Source: Propionibacteriaceae bacterium (GTDB taxonomy: Bacteria; Actinomycetota; Actinomycetes; Propionibacteriales; Propionibacteriaceae). From it: a stretch of 9,567 nucleotides of DNA. The translations under genes were made by a program, and so were the position numbers. This document shows, piece after piece, positions 1 to 4,987 of the stretch; the stretch's first letter is position 1; the number at the start of each line of letters is the position of its first letter. Below the pieces are notes generated by a model. The model was not told where the DNA came from. It ran no database searches and saw only the letters and a program-made list of their open reading frames with translations. The stretch lies in assembly GCA_030528545.1 (NCBI GenBank), contig JAUMYR010000089.1, forward strand, positions 1,870 to 11,436, given 5' to 3'.

Positions 1-96
1 CTGCTGCGGCTGCGCTCCCAGAACCCCGACCGCGACTGGGAGCGCGTCATGATCGAGGGTGACCTCGTCGTCCGCGGATCGACCCAGCTGGGCTGA
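1..96 (+). CDS. LacI-family transcriptional regulator, C-terminal end (partial)
   Basis: Frame 1 is open from the window edge to TGA at 94-96 and encodes 31 residues. The tail reads DLVVRGST followed by QLG. The LVVRGST ending is the usual last beta-strand of the periplasmic-binding-protein-like effector domain of LacI/GalR regulators, so this is the extreme C-terminus of such a repressor. The DNA-binding helix-turn-helix and the ligand pocket lie outside the window, so the effector cannot be named. It may control the glycyl radical enzyme operon at 6276, whose promoter carries a LacI-like palindrome (6232-6247), although about 6 kb of unrelated genes now lie between them. The assignment rests on a short but characteristic ending. 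Confidence 0.72.
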   Translation: MLRLRSQNPDRDWERVMIEGDLVVRGSTQLG

Positions 97-104
97 GGCG
101 CCCC

Positions 105-140
105 GGCAGCGGACCCATCCCGGACTCAGTTACCGCTGCC
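105..140 (+). terminator. Inverted repeat after the LacI-type gene, possible terminator
   Basis: GGCAGCGG (105-112) and CCGCTGCC (133-140) are perfect 8-bp inverted arms around a 20-nt loop, starting 8 nt after the stop codon at 94-96. No T-tract follows, which is common for actinobacterial hairpin terminators but weakens the call. It separates the LacI-type gene from the next operon. Confidence 0.35.
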
Positions 141-182
141 CATACTTGTCCCAACTTTTGGCCAGGGCCCGGCCCCAAGGTC

Positions 183-204
183 TAGCCAATAGTCCATGAC
201 TCCG
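183..204 (+). promoter_or_regulatory. Shared 22-bp motif, copy 1; candidate response-regulator site
   Basis: The sequence is TAGCCAAT, then AGTCCATGAC, then TCCG. It matches 4640-4661 at 19 of 22 positions, including ten consecutive bases. The core GTC-CAT-GAC has dyad arms. It lies 76 bp before the start codon of the 111-aa gene at 280. A weak -10-like TACCTA at 215-220 would place the core across the -35 position, as expected for an activator that substitutes for a poor -35. Binding by the regulator encoded at 3878-4585 is inferred from co-location only. Confidence 0.55.
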
Positions 205-233
205 GCCGCGGTGCTACCTAACGTGGGCGGCGT

Positions 234-248
234 GGCGGACAGACCGCC
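234..248 (+). other. Small hairpin in the leader of the 111-aa gene
   Basis: GGCGG (234-238) and CCGCC (244-248) are perfect arms with a 5-nt loop (ACAGA), 18 nt before the ribosome binding site at 267-273. It could be a leader structure. Five GC pairs are easily formed by chance in DNA of this composition, so the call is weak. Confidence 0.22.
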
Positions 249-279
249 GCACCCGATGAACCGATGAAAGGAGATCATC

Positions 280-615
280 ATGACCGCAACACTCGTGGCA
301 CCAGCCGCCCAGCGCCTGATGGCGTCCCCGGCTGGGGTCGCCGCTGCCCGGCCGATGGCACTCGTCGAGCGCACCCTCGGCATGCTGCTGTGGCTCCAGA
401 ACGCTCCCGCGGCAACCCATGCCGCCCTCCAGGAAAGGCGCCGCAACGCGGCCGGTCCCGGAGTGATCATTTTCCTCGTCGCCGTCGTCGTGCTGCTCGC
501 TCTGGCCGCGACGATCTCACTCGCGGTGCTCTACTACTGCGCCAACAAGGGGCTGAACTTCGAGTGGTACGTCAAGACCAGCTGGTTCGAGGTCAAGGTC
601 GCCTGCAGCAAGTGA
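280..615 (+). CDS. 111-aa single-pass membrane protein, candidate peptide precursor
   Basis: I do not recognise a named family. AAAGGAG at 267-273 sits 6 nt before ATG 280 and fixes the start. Residues 1-60 are a cytoplasmic-looking region rich in Ala and Arg, ending in QERRRNAAGPG. Residues 61-86 form one strongly hydrophobic helix. Residues 87-111 are a short polar and aromatic tail with two cysteines, C87 right after the helix and C108 three residues before the end. The RRR before the helix predicts N-inside, C-outside topology, which is the orientation of site-2-protease substrates, and the tail Cys could form a disulfide outside. It is the first gene of a run with a membrane protein, an M50-like protease and an ABC exporter, so I infer it is the substrate: a bacteriocin or signal released by cutting in or near the helix. 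A structural subunit of the exporter is the main alternative. The shared 22-bp motif lies upstream. Confidence 0.85.
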   Translation: MTATLVAPAAQRLMASPAGVAAARPMALVERTLGMLLWLQNAPAATHAALQERRRNAAGPGVIIFLVAVVVLLALAATISLAVLYYCANKGLNFEWYVKTSWFEVKVACSK

Positions 616-655
616 CCCCCACACCGCCCACGGCTCACCACTCAAGGAGGTTGAC

Positions 656-973
656 ATGACTACCTGGAATACCGGCTACGCACCCGCCACGAAGCCCCGC
701 CGGAACAGAACCCTGCTGTTTGCCACCATGGGCACTGTTCTCGGCCTGCTGCTGGGCATCGTCGTGACCATCGGGGTCGTAGTCTGGGGCATGTCACAGA
801 TCGCCGAGCAGGGCGAGACCGTCTCCCTGCTCCCGATCGTCGAGTTCCGGAGGGCATCCAATGGTGACGTCACCGCGCATTCCGGCAACGGCATCATGGT
901 GTTGCCTTTCGCCGGGCTCCTCCTGGGCGCCATCGCAGGTACCGTGATCGGACGCCTCAGCCCCAGGAAGTGA
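656..973 (+). CDS. 105-aa two-helix membrane protein, possible immunity or accessory protein
   Basis: No family is recognised. AAGGAGGT at 644-651 precedes ATG 656 and is one of the strongest ribosome binding sites in the window. The N-terminus is cytoplasmic and basic (KPRRNR at about residues 13-18). Helix 1 spans about 20-47, an outside loop about 48-78, helix 2 about 79-100, and the end is SPRK. Both helices contain small-residue GxxxG-like patterns (GLLLG, GLLLGAIAG), which often mediate helix packing. It starts 40 nt after the 111-aa gene stops and ends 6 nt before the protease start, so it is almost certainly co-transcribed with both. Small membrane proteins next to peptide precursors are often immunity proteins or processing partners. 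That is inference from position and topology only. Confidence 0.83.
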   Translation: MTTWNTGYAPATKPRRNRTLLFATMGTVLGLLLGIVVTIGVVVWGMSQIAEQGETVSLLPIVEFRRASNGDVTAHSGNGIMVLPFAGLLLGAIAGTVIGRLSPRK

Positions 974-979
974 CCAGCG

Positions 980-1582
980 ATGACGACGACCGAAAGATCC
1001 GCGCCGGCCCGTGGACGAGGCGGCCGCCCCGTCCAGCCCCGAGGTGTAGACGCCACGGGTCGGCGCGGGATGCCCGGCGTGATTCTCGCCACCGCGATAC
1101 CCGCCGCACGGATCACCGCGCTCCTGGCCGTGCCCTTCTTCGCCGCCGCCTGGCTGCTCGCCCCCTTCCTCGGGGCCGGACCAGCACTGCTCTGCGCCGC
1201 GTCGGTGCTGGTCTACCCCGCGGCACACATCAGCCATGAGTTCGCCCACGCGGCCCTGTACCTGCGCCTCGCCCCGCCCGGGTCCCTCCCGGTGACCGCC
1301 TTGCCCACCCGCTGGAACGTTGAGATTGAGCGCGGCGCGTTGCGTCCCGCCCACGACATCCTCGTCACCCTGGCCGGTCCACTCGCGGGCATCCTGGTGT
1401 GCGGGCTGCCCCAGGCTCTGGCTTGGGTCTTGGGGGCTTCACCGGCGGCCCATCTGGCGCTGGCTCCCACGATCGTCTTCGCGTTGCAGCACATCGGCTC
1501 GGTTCTTCCCGGAACCGCCGACCATGCCGCGCTCATGGCCGCGCTGCAACCGGAAACCGCCCGGCCAAGAACCGGCGGATGA
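980..1582 (+). CDS. M50-like (site-2-protease type) membrane metalloprotease
   Basis: The 200-aa protein has a basic, Gly/Arg-rich N-terminus (1-35) and about four hydrophobic segments (about 45-66, 67-95, 124-150, 157-177). HEFAH (86-90) inside the second segment is an HExxH zinc motif. AGPLAG (132-137) matches the GPxxN-type segment of M50 enzymes, with Gly in place of Asn. HIGSVLPGTAD (171-181) fits the distal proline/aspartate motif that supplies the third zinc ligand, although the usual DG is DH here. It is much shorter than most M50 proteases and has no PDZ or CBS domain. Known M50 enzymes cut single-pass N-in/C-out proteins within the membrane, and the 111-aa protein has that shape, so I infer it is the substrate. 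ATG 980 follows AGGAAG (965-970); a start at residue 31 is possible. Loss of activity cannot be excluded given the changed motif residues. Confidence 0.82.
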   Translation: MTTTERSAPARGRGGRPVQPRGVDATGRRGMPGVILATAIPAARITALLAVPFFAAAWLLAPFLGAGPALLCAASVLVYPAAHISHEFAHAALYLRLAPPGSLPVTALPTRWNVEIERGALRPAHDILVTLAGPLAGILVCGLPQALAWVLGASPAAHLALAPTIVFALQHIGSVLPGTADHAALMAALQPETARPRTGG

Positions 1583-1598
1583 GCTCGAAAGGCCCACC

Positions 1599-2411
1599 GT
1601 GAACAACCCGTCACCGATGGCTCATGACCCCCGCTCCGACTCCGGGCTGAGGGTGAAGAATCTGCACAGCGGCTATGGCCGCGGGCCCGATATCGTGCGC
1701 GACGTCTCGCTGCACGCTCCGCACGAGACGATCACCGCCCTGGTCGGACCCAATGGGTCGGGGAAGTCCACCCTGCTGCACACCGTGCTGGGACTGATCC
1801 GGCCACGCCAGGGAGAGATCCTGCTCGACGGCGCGCCGTTAGCGAAGCAGATCAGTTCCCGGGTGGGTTTCTGTGCCGACGACCTTCCGCTGCCAGAACT
1901 GCTGACCGGGCTGGAATATGTCCAGACCATGACGCGGCTGCGCTCGGTCCAGGCGAGCGAGGCCGACATGCTGGAATATTTCGCTGCCCTGCGCATGGCC
2001 GATGCCGCCAGTGACCTCATCGGTTCCTACAGCCACGGCATGAAACGCAAGGTCCAGCTCATCGCTAACGTGTTCCACCGGCCATCCCTGCTCGTCCTCG
2101 ACGAACCGTTCCGCGGGCTCGATCCCGAAACCGCTGCCCTGCTGCGCCGGGTCCTGACCGAGACGGCCTCCAGAGGACGCGCGATCCTGGTGTCCACCCA
2201 CGACCTGGCCGCGGTGGAGTCCTTCTGCCATCGCGTCGTGGTGCTCTCGCGCGGCGAGGTCGTCCTCGACGCCGATATCGCGGCGCTGCGGGCCGCGGCA
2301 GAGGGGCAGCACACCTTCCTTGAGGACGCCTTCCTCGACGCCACCGGCCTGCGCGCCGATGTCGAGGAGTCCGCCCAGCGAGCCGCCACCCTGATCGGGG
2401 ACGGGCTATGA
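1599..2411 (+). CDS. ABC transporter ATP-binding protein
   Basis: The 270-aa nucleotide-binding subunit has Walker A GPNGSGKST (50-58), a degenerate signature YSHGMKRK (144-151), Walker B LLVLDEP (164-170) with catalytic Glu169, a D-loop GLDPE and the H-loop His201 in STHD. The Q-loop region (FCADDLPLPELLTG, 91-104) lacks the usual Gln, as in many ABC-2 exporters of the CcmA/EcsA type. The reading frame stays open well upstream, but GTG 1599 is chosen because GAAAGG (1587-1592) lies 6 nt before it and the ABC domain begins at about residue 17; ATG 1617 has no convincing ribosome binding site. It begins 16 nt after the protease gene and overlaps the permease gene by 4 nt (ATGA), so ATPase and permease form one complex. 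Export of a peptide is inferred from the neighbours. Confidence 0.94.
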   Translation: MNNPSPMAHDPRSDSGLRVKNLHSGYGRGPDIVRDVSLHAPHETITALVGPNGSGKSTLLHTVLGLIRPRQGEILLDGAPLAKQISSRVGFCADDLPLPELLTGLEYVQTMTRLRSVQASEADMLEYFAALRMADAASDLIGSYSHGMKRKVQLIANVFHRPSLLVLDEPFRGLDPETAALLRRVLTETASRGRAILVSTHDLAAVESFCHRVVVLSRGEVVLDADIAALRAAAEGQHTFLEDAFLDATGLRADVEESAQRAATLIGDGL

Positions 2412-3871
2412 GCACCATCATCACCCTAGTGCGAGCCGAAAACCGGTCCCTCTCCCATCACCTGGCCCGGCAGCTCGGCGGGCGGCTGGCCCGCACCGCA
2501 GTGCTGGTCAGCGTGGTCATCGCGGCCATCGTCCTGAACACACTCATGGCGACGGTCCTAGGGCAGATCTTTGAAGGTACCCGGGACACCCTGACAGACG
2601 CTGGCGCCTCCACCGAAGCCTCCACCCACGCCCTGCGCCGTGCCGCGGCGGTCCTCCCCTTCGCCGTGGCGCTGGGAGCGGCCGCCGCGGTCCTGTTGCT
2701 GCACCTGGTGATGCCGGCGGGGTCCCCGCTGCTATTGCACGCCCGGATCGCGGGGGCGAGCCGCTGGTCGTGCGGGGCCGCGCGTTACCTCGGGCAGCTG
2801 CTGTGGGGGTTCACGCTCGGCCTCGGTCTGCTTGTCGGTGGGGCGTGGGCGCTGTCGGCCAACCTGTCGGAACGCCCAGTCCCGGCGATGTTCGGCATGC
2901 TGCTGCTGAGCGCCGTGGTGGCTGCCACCGCCACGACGCTGCTCACCGCCACCCAGGCCGTGTTGCAGCCCCTCCTGCGCTCGTATGAGTCCACCCGCTC
3001 GATCGGCCTGCTGAGCGTCTGTGCCGGTATCGGGCTGGTCTTCACCGACGTGATGCGCGGCGCGAGCGGGCCCTCCGTCGTCGGTGGTATCTCGCGGCTG
3101 TGGGGCGGATTGCTTCCCGATTCCGCCCTCGCTCACGGGGTGCTGCTCCTCATGCTTCTGGTAGCCGTCAGTCTCGGGCTCGTCGCTGCCCGGTCGGACG
3201 CCTCGGGTGGGATACTCGTGTCCCGCGGGAGGGCGATGTCGCTGCCGGTCACGCGTTGCCCCAAAGCCGATCTGGTGGCCCGCGAACTGGTCCAGGTGCT
3301 GCGCGACCCGGCGATGCGGGTGGCCATGATTACTTCCCTGGTGGTGGCGGCCATGCTCGCGGCCGGGGTGCACCTAGTCGAGTTGCACCCGGGCATCGCG
3401 GTGATGGTGATCGTCCTGCTGGCGGCCCTGGGCGCCGAGACCGTGCACGGACGATCCCGCGAGACCGCGTGGACCCTCCGGCTCGCCGGGCTGCGCCCGC
3501 GCACCATCGTCTTACTGCGGACCCTGCCCTACCTGGGATTGCAGACCGTCTTCCTGCTGATCTTCCTGGCACCGGTCGCGGTACCGTTCGGCGGCCCTCT
3601 CGCCTGGGCCGAGGCCGTGAGCCTGTTCGCGCTCACCTTTGCCGTCGCGCTGCTGGCGGGCAGCCTCGTCCCCTACGACCGGCAGACCCCAACCGCGGTG
3701 GGGGCGACGTCCGTGCTGACCCTGTCTCTGGAGGTCCTCGCGCTGGTGGGCGTCACCTGGGTGCTGAGGCTGCAAGGCTGGGCCCTCATCCTGGTGGATC
3801 TGGGACTCGCGGCCCTGTTCTTCGCCATCTCGGTCCGCCTGATGACCCGCGGCCTCATCAAGGGATCCTGA
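2408..3871 (+). CDS. ABC transporter permease, about 12 membrane helices
   Basis: The 487-aa protein is almost entirely hydrophobic with short polar loops. I count about 12 helices (roughly 29-51, 82-103, 128-150, 161-183, 199-215, 240-262, 303-322, 327-345, 368-390, 397-418, 430-450, 455-475). It looks like two similar halves joined by a basic cytoplasmic linker (about 265-300), so one polypeptide could serve as both transmembrane domains. It starts at ATG 2408 inside the last codons of the ATPase gene (ATGA overlap), which indicates translational coupling. It is the last gene of the + strand run and its stop lies 6 nt from the stop of the opposing response regulator gene. The ATPase and gene order suggest an exporter for the cassette's peptide or its proteolytic fragments; self-protection against the peptide is the alternative. 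Confidence 0.92.
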   Translation: MSTIITLVRAENRSLSHHLARQLGGRLARTAVLVSVVIAAIVLNTLMATVLGQIFEGTRDTLTDAGASTEASTHALRRAAAVLPFAVALGAAAAVLLLHLVMPAGSPLLLHARIAGASRWSCGAARYLGQLLWGFTLGLGLLVGGAWALSANLSERPVPAMFGMLLLSAVVAATATTLLTATQAVLQPLLRSYESTRSIGLLSVCAGIGLVFTDVMRGASGPSVVGGISRLWGGLLPDSALAHGVLLLMLLVAVSLGLVAARSDASGGILVSRGRAMSLPVTRCPKADLVARELVQVLRDPAMRVAMITSLVVAAMLAAGVHLVELHPGIAVMVIVLLAALGAETVHGRSRETAWTLRLAGLRPRTIVLLRTLPYLGLQTVFLLIFLAPVAVPFGGPLAWAEAVSLFALTFAVALLAGSLVPYDRQTPTAVGATSVLTLSLEVLALVGVTWVLRLQGWALILVDLGLAALFFAISVRLMTRGLIKGS

Positions 3872-3877
3872 CCGGCG

Positions 3878-4585
3878 CTACCAGGGCAATGCCGGGTTGA
3901 CCAACCCCATCTGGGTGGCGCGGATCAGCAACTGCACCCGGTCCCTGACCTGAAGCTTCGCGCAACTGGTGCCCAGGTAGGCCTTGACCGCTCCCAGGGA
4001 GGCGTGCATGGCCTCGGCGATCTCCTGGTTGGACTTTCCCTCAGCCAGCCGTTCCAGGCACTCCTTCTCGCGCGGCGTCAGCTCGGCGCAGTAGAGCGTA
4101 GGGACGGTCCCCTGGGGCGCCTCGGGGGGCCGCTGGTCCCTGATCCCGGGAAGGTGCTGCACCACCCATGAGGTAAGCGCCCGCGCCGCCTCCGGGGACA
4201 GGGGCATGCCGTCGTCCAGCACCGACCGCACCGCGGGTACGAGTTCGGACGCCGCCCGGTCCTTGACCAGGTATCCGCTCGCACCCGCGCTGAGCGCCTC
4301 CAGCACCAGCTCTTCGGCACTGAACGTGGTCAGCGCCAGCACCCGCACGTCCGGCTGTGTGGCCTGGAGTTCCCTGATGGCCTCGACCCCAGGCATGTTC
4401 GGCATCCGCAGATCCATGAGGACGAGGTCGGGACGTACCGCCGCACACACCACGAGCGCTTCATCCCCATCGGATGCGACCTCGATGCGAGAAACCGCGA
4501 GTTCATCGCTCGCCTGCAGCAACGCACAGATTCCCTCGCGCACCAGGGGTTCGTCGTCAACGACCACAATCGACGGCCCGGCCAT
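3878..4585 (-). CDS. NarL/FixJ-family response regulator with LuxR-type HTH
   Basis: The 235-aa regulator has a receiver domain (about 5-120) with the acidic pair D10/D11, phospho-acceptor D58 in MDLRMP, T86/T87 and K108 in GYLVKD. A LuxR-type helix-turn-helix occupies 169-235 (LTPREKE, SNQEIAEAMHASLGAVKAYL, KLQVRDRVQ). The recognition segment AVKAYLG departs from the common TVKxHV. ATG 4585 gives nine residues before the DD pair, the normal spacing; the frame is open further upstream, but ATG 4597 and earlier starts lack ribosome binding sites and would add non-family sequence. There is no ribosome binding site at 4585 either, and a -10-like hexamer ends 7 nt before it, so the mRNA may be leaderless. 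The partner is very likely the kinase at 4988-6163, on the opposite strand across a divergent region that holds one shared 22-bp motif. Confidence 0.93.
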   Translation of the reverse strand: MAGPSIVVVDDEPLVREGICALLQASDELAVSRIEVASDGDEALVVCAAVRPDLVLMDLRMPNMPGVEAIRELQATQPDVRVLALTTFSAEELVLEALSAGASGYLVKDRAASELVPAVRSVLDDGMPLSPEAARALTSWVVQHLPGIRDQRPPEAPQGTVPTLYCAELTPREKECLERLAEGKSNQEIAEAMHASLGAVKAYLGTSCAKLQVRDRVQLLIRATQMGLVNPALPW

Positions 4586-4592
4586 GGACCCG

Positions 4593-4598
4593 ATCATA
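4593..4598 (-). promoter_or_regulatory. Candidate -10 for a leaderless response-regulator transcript
   Basis: Read on the minus strand the hexamer is TATGAT, five of six bases of TATAAT, followed by 7 nt and then the ATG at 4585. Transcription would therefore begin at or next to the start codon. No good -35 is seen 16-18 nt upstream, which fits a promoter needing an activator. The 22-bp motif at 4640-4661 is centred about 65 bp upstream of this predicted start. Confidence 0.35.
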
Positions 4599-4639
4599 GG
4601 GGATGGACATTCGAAGCAGCTCGGCCGGGCGGCAAACCG

Positions 4640-4661
4640 TAGACAAAAGTCCATGACACCG
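4640..4661 (+). promoter_or_regulatory. Shared 22-bp motif, copy 2; candidate response-regulator site
   Basis: The sequence is TAGACAAA, then AGTCCATGAC, then ACCG. It differs from the copy at 183-204 at only 3 of 22 positions. It lies in the 186-bp divergent region, 110 bp before the 50-aa peptide start and 54 bp before the response regulator start, so it could control both directions. A TTGACC at 4682-4687 may be a -35 for the peptide transcript, but no matching -10 was found at normal spacing. Confidence 0.6.
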
Positions 4662-4701
4662 CACCCCACCCTGTTCCACCATTGACCAAACCGCGTTCGC
4701 G

Positions 4702-4715
4702 ACCGGCCGGCCGGT
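4702..4715. repeat. 14-bp perfect GC-rich palindrome
   Basis: ACCGGCCGGCCGGT equals its own reverse complement. It lies 56 bp before the start codon of the 50-aa peptide. A shorter inverted repeat, CGCG-TT-CGCG (4692-4701), abuts it. It could be a protein-binding site or a leader structure. In DNA this GC-rich, one such palindrome per 10 kb is not surprising, so a function is uncertain. Confidence 0.4.
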
Positions 4716-4758
4716 AAGCCGATCGTCGCGCATCGCCCGAAAACCACCGCCCACTACG

Positions 4759-4766
4759 TAAGGAGG
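4759..4766 (+). promoter_or_regulatory. Near-perfect Shine-Dalgarno of the 50-aa peptide
   Basis: TAAGGAGG is fully complementary to the usual 16S anti-Shine-Dalgarno and ends 5 nt before ATG 4772. This fixes the start of a short gene and predicts high translation, more than the neighbouring kinase or regulator. Confidence 0.8.
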
Positions 4767-4771
4767 CCCCC

Positions 4772-4924
4772 ATGTCACAGCACCTTCGCCGGTTGGCCGC
4801 AGCCATCGCCATCAGTGTCCTGGTCCTGAGCGCCTCGCCAGCCCATGCCGCCGCGGGTGACGAAACCCGGCCAGATGGCGCCTATCAGTTCTTCTGCGAG
4901 TTCCTGGGCTTAGACTGCCCCTAA
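4772..4924 (+). CDS. 50-aa secreted peptide with two cysteines, candidate signal or bacteriocin
   Basis: This short gene (ATG 4772, TAA 4922-4924) encodes a clear Sec signal peptide. The n-region is MSQHLRR, the hydrophobic core LAAAIAISVLVLSA, and a signal peptidase I site SPAHA ends at residue 26. The mature part would be 24 residues: acidic and polar at first (AAGDETRPDG), then aromatic (YQFF), then CEFLGLDC and a final Pro. C42 and C49 could close a small disulfide ring of eight residues. The ribosome binding site is near-perfect. It lies 63 nt before the histidine kinase on the same strand, with the shared 22-bp motif upstream. I infer that it is either the pheromone sensed by the kinase or an effector peptide. 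Known families such as lactococcin 972 or lanthipeptides do not match. A secreted accessory protein is the dull alternative. Confidence 0.85.
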   Translation: MSQHLRRLAAAIAISVLVLSASPAHAAAGDETRPDGAYQFFCEFLGLDCP

Positions 4925-4987
4925 GCCGGGCTGGCCCCCGCCCGGTGGTTCGACGCACTCGAAGGCACCGGAGGTGACTGGCCGGCG

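Noticed and set aside
196..267. 23-codon open frame before the 111-aa gene, starting inside the shared motif
   Set aside because: There is no ribosome binding site, the composition is Pro/Val/Gly-rich, and the start ATG is part of a motif that is also present at 4653-4655 without such a frame.
1320..1598. Upstream extension of the ABC ATPase frame
   Set aside because: The extra 93 codons overlap the protease gene out of frame, show no ABC-family sequence, and a proper ribosome binding site precedes GTG 1599.
3894..3907. Palindrome GGGTTG-AC-CAACCC near the convergent gene ends, considered as a terminator
   Set aside because: It lies inside the response regulator coding end, the loop is too small for a six-pair stem, and no T-tract follows.
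4586..4747. N-terminal extension of the response regulator to an ATG at 4747
   Set aside because: Receiver domains start within about ten residues of the DD pair. The extension has no family similarity and would run through the shared motif.
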